Of a stretch of 64,000 nucleotides of DNA, positions 63,110 through 64,000 are shown piece after piece (within the stretch, counting starts at the first letter, position 1; every line of letters starts with the position of its first letter). The stretch comes from Onchocerca volvulus (taxonomy: Eukaryota > Nematoda > Chromadorea > Rhabditida > Onchocercidae). The stretch spans positions 1,652,646 through 1,716,645 of the forward strand of contig HG738136.1 in NCBI GenBank assembly GCA_000499405.2, in the 5' to 3' direction. The translations under genes and the position numbers were made by a program. Below the pieces are notes generated by a model that was not told the DNA's origin, did no database searches, and saw only the letters and a list, made by a program, of their open reading frames with translations.

Positions 63110-64000
63110 TCAATCTTTCATAATTATTTGTCACATCATTTAACCGGAAAACTTTCTCACGTGGGTCGCATGATCGCTGATCCCAAATAGCAAAGACAAT
63201 ATTTTAGATTGAAGTTTAGATTAAAAATTCCAGGTGATAAAGTCTGAAATATGGCCATTTTTTTAAACTCGCGATGATTCTGTTTCTTCAACTTATTGTT
63301 CTAAATATATAAGTCATTTCTTTGGTTCTTTTGAATTTTCAATCTAAATTTTATAATGACCTATCACATTTAACTTAATACAATTGGCATAAAAAAACCT
63401 ACCGAGTCTAAAGTTTTATAAATTTCATTGCAGTAAACAAATTGGATTACTTTGAAGAAAAAAAAAAAAAAAAAACGATGATTAAGGTAAGCTAACATTC
63501 AAAATTTACCCTTCTCTGATGAACTGATTCTTTTAATGAAATATTATCAAAATTATCAAAATATTAAACTTCACAACTTCCGAAAAAATTTTCCGTTTTT
63601 TAATAATCGGAAAATTTTCTCGACCAGTTCAATACTTCCCTCCCAATCTTTTTTTTTTCCTGCAGTTATTACTAACTGGTTAATATTTTATTCTAGAAGT
63701 AAAAATAATAATCAATGATTTAAACAATCTTTCCCCTAATTACCAACTCTTCAATATCACTCTATCCATCATAAGCACATACAACTTTACGTTTCGAGCA
63801 AAAAAAAAAAAAGAAAAAAAAAGACAAAAAATACTGAAAATCGCCTTGAAAACATCGACTGAATTTAACCAAAAATTTTTAAATAAACTTTATTCATATT
63901 ATTTACATCATATTATCATATGAACAGAAACTGTACCTAACAACGTTTATCTGCTCTACTAAGACAACAAATAAACCTTTTGTTCTCACAGCAGGATGAT
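63110..64000. other. Intergenic DNA upstream of PRMT9
   Basis: AT-rich with A runs near 63459-63476 and 63800-63825. The PRMT9 promoter presumably lies here. No gene is supported; nothing indicates an exon running off the right edge. Confidence 0.45.

Noticed and set aside
1..64000. CRISPR arrays, operons with Shine-Dalgarno sites, bacterial insertion sequences, tRNA genes
   Set aside because: Nothing matching these was seen. Introns and SL1 show nuclear nematode DNA, and no tRNA-type cloverleaf or B-box was recognised by eye.

Overview
The window is AT-rich nuclear DNA of a nematode, most likely a spirurid or filarial-type worm. A complete nematode SL1 spliced-leader RNA gene lies between two 5S rRNA genes at the left end. 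The protein genes are split into many exons with GT-AG introns, often sit just after likely trans-splice acceptors, and encode recognisable animal proteins. I reconstructed exons by hand from reading frame, splice sites and family similarity. Every gene model below has compatible exon phases, but none has been tested by alignment or RNA data.

Layout. 0.8-2.2 kb: a short, decaying 5S/SL1 cluster on the minus strand (two good 5S genes, one SL1 gene, one SL-like and one 5S pseudogene). 3.7-6.2 kb: a minus-strand knirps-like nuclear receptor with no ligand-binding domain and a C-terminal CtBP-type motif. 6.2-19.4 kb: a gene-poor stretch with homopolymer runs, ACGT-rich repeats, a perfect palindrome, a MITE-like element and an exact 34-bp tandem array. 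19.5-23.4 kb: mitochondrial citrate synthase, plus strand. 24.8-27.9 kb: an unrecognised single-pass membrane protein, minus strand. 30.4-46.6 kb: the spliceosomal protein SF3B3, plus strand, 28 exons. Its 4.9-kb intron 21 holds a complete antisense aminergic-like GPCR gene of 6 exons. 50.8-54.8 kb: an unrecognised four-pass membrane protein, plus strand. 57.5-63.1 kb: the arginine methyltransferase PRMT9, minus strand, 12 exons.

Functional links. Citrate synthase is a housekeeping TCA-cycle enzyme. SF3B3 is a core U2 snRNP protein, and PRMT9 is known in mammals to methylate SF3B2, SF3B3's partner in the same complex. Two genes of one splicing axis therefore lie about 11 kb apart. The nuclear receptor and the GPCR look like developmental and neuronal genes. 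A family of roughly 190-bp inverted-repeat elements (four loci) is scattered through intergenic DNA and introns, twice within about 65 bp of an exon.

I found no clear new multigene system. The most unusual items are the knirps-like receptor with an enlarged inter-finger segment and CtBP motif, the nested GPCR lacking the usual TM6 toggle residues, and the decaying 5S/SL1 cluster.
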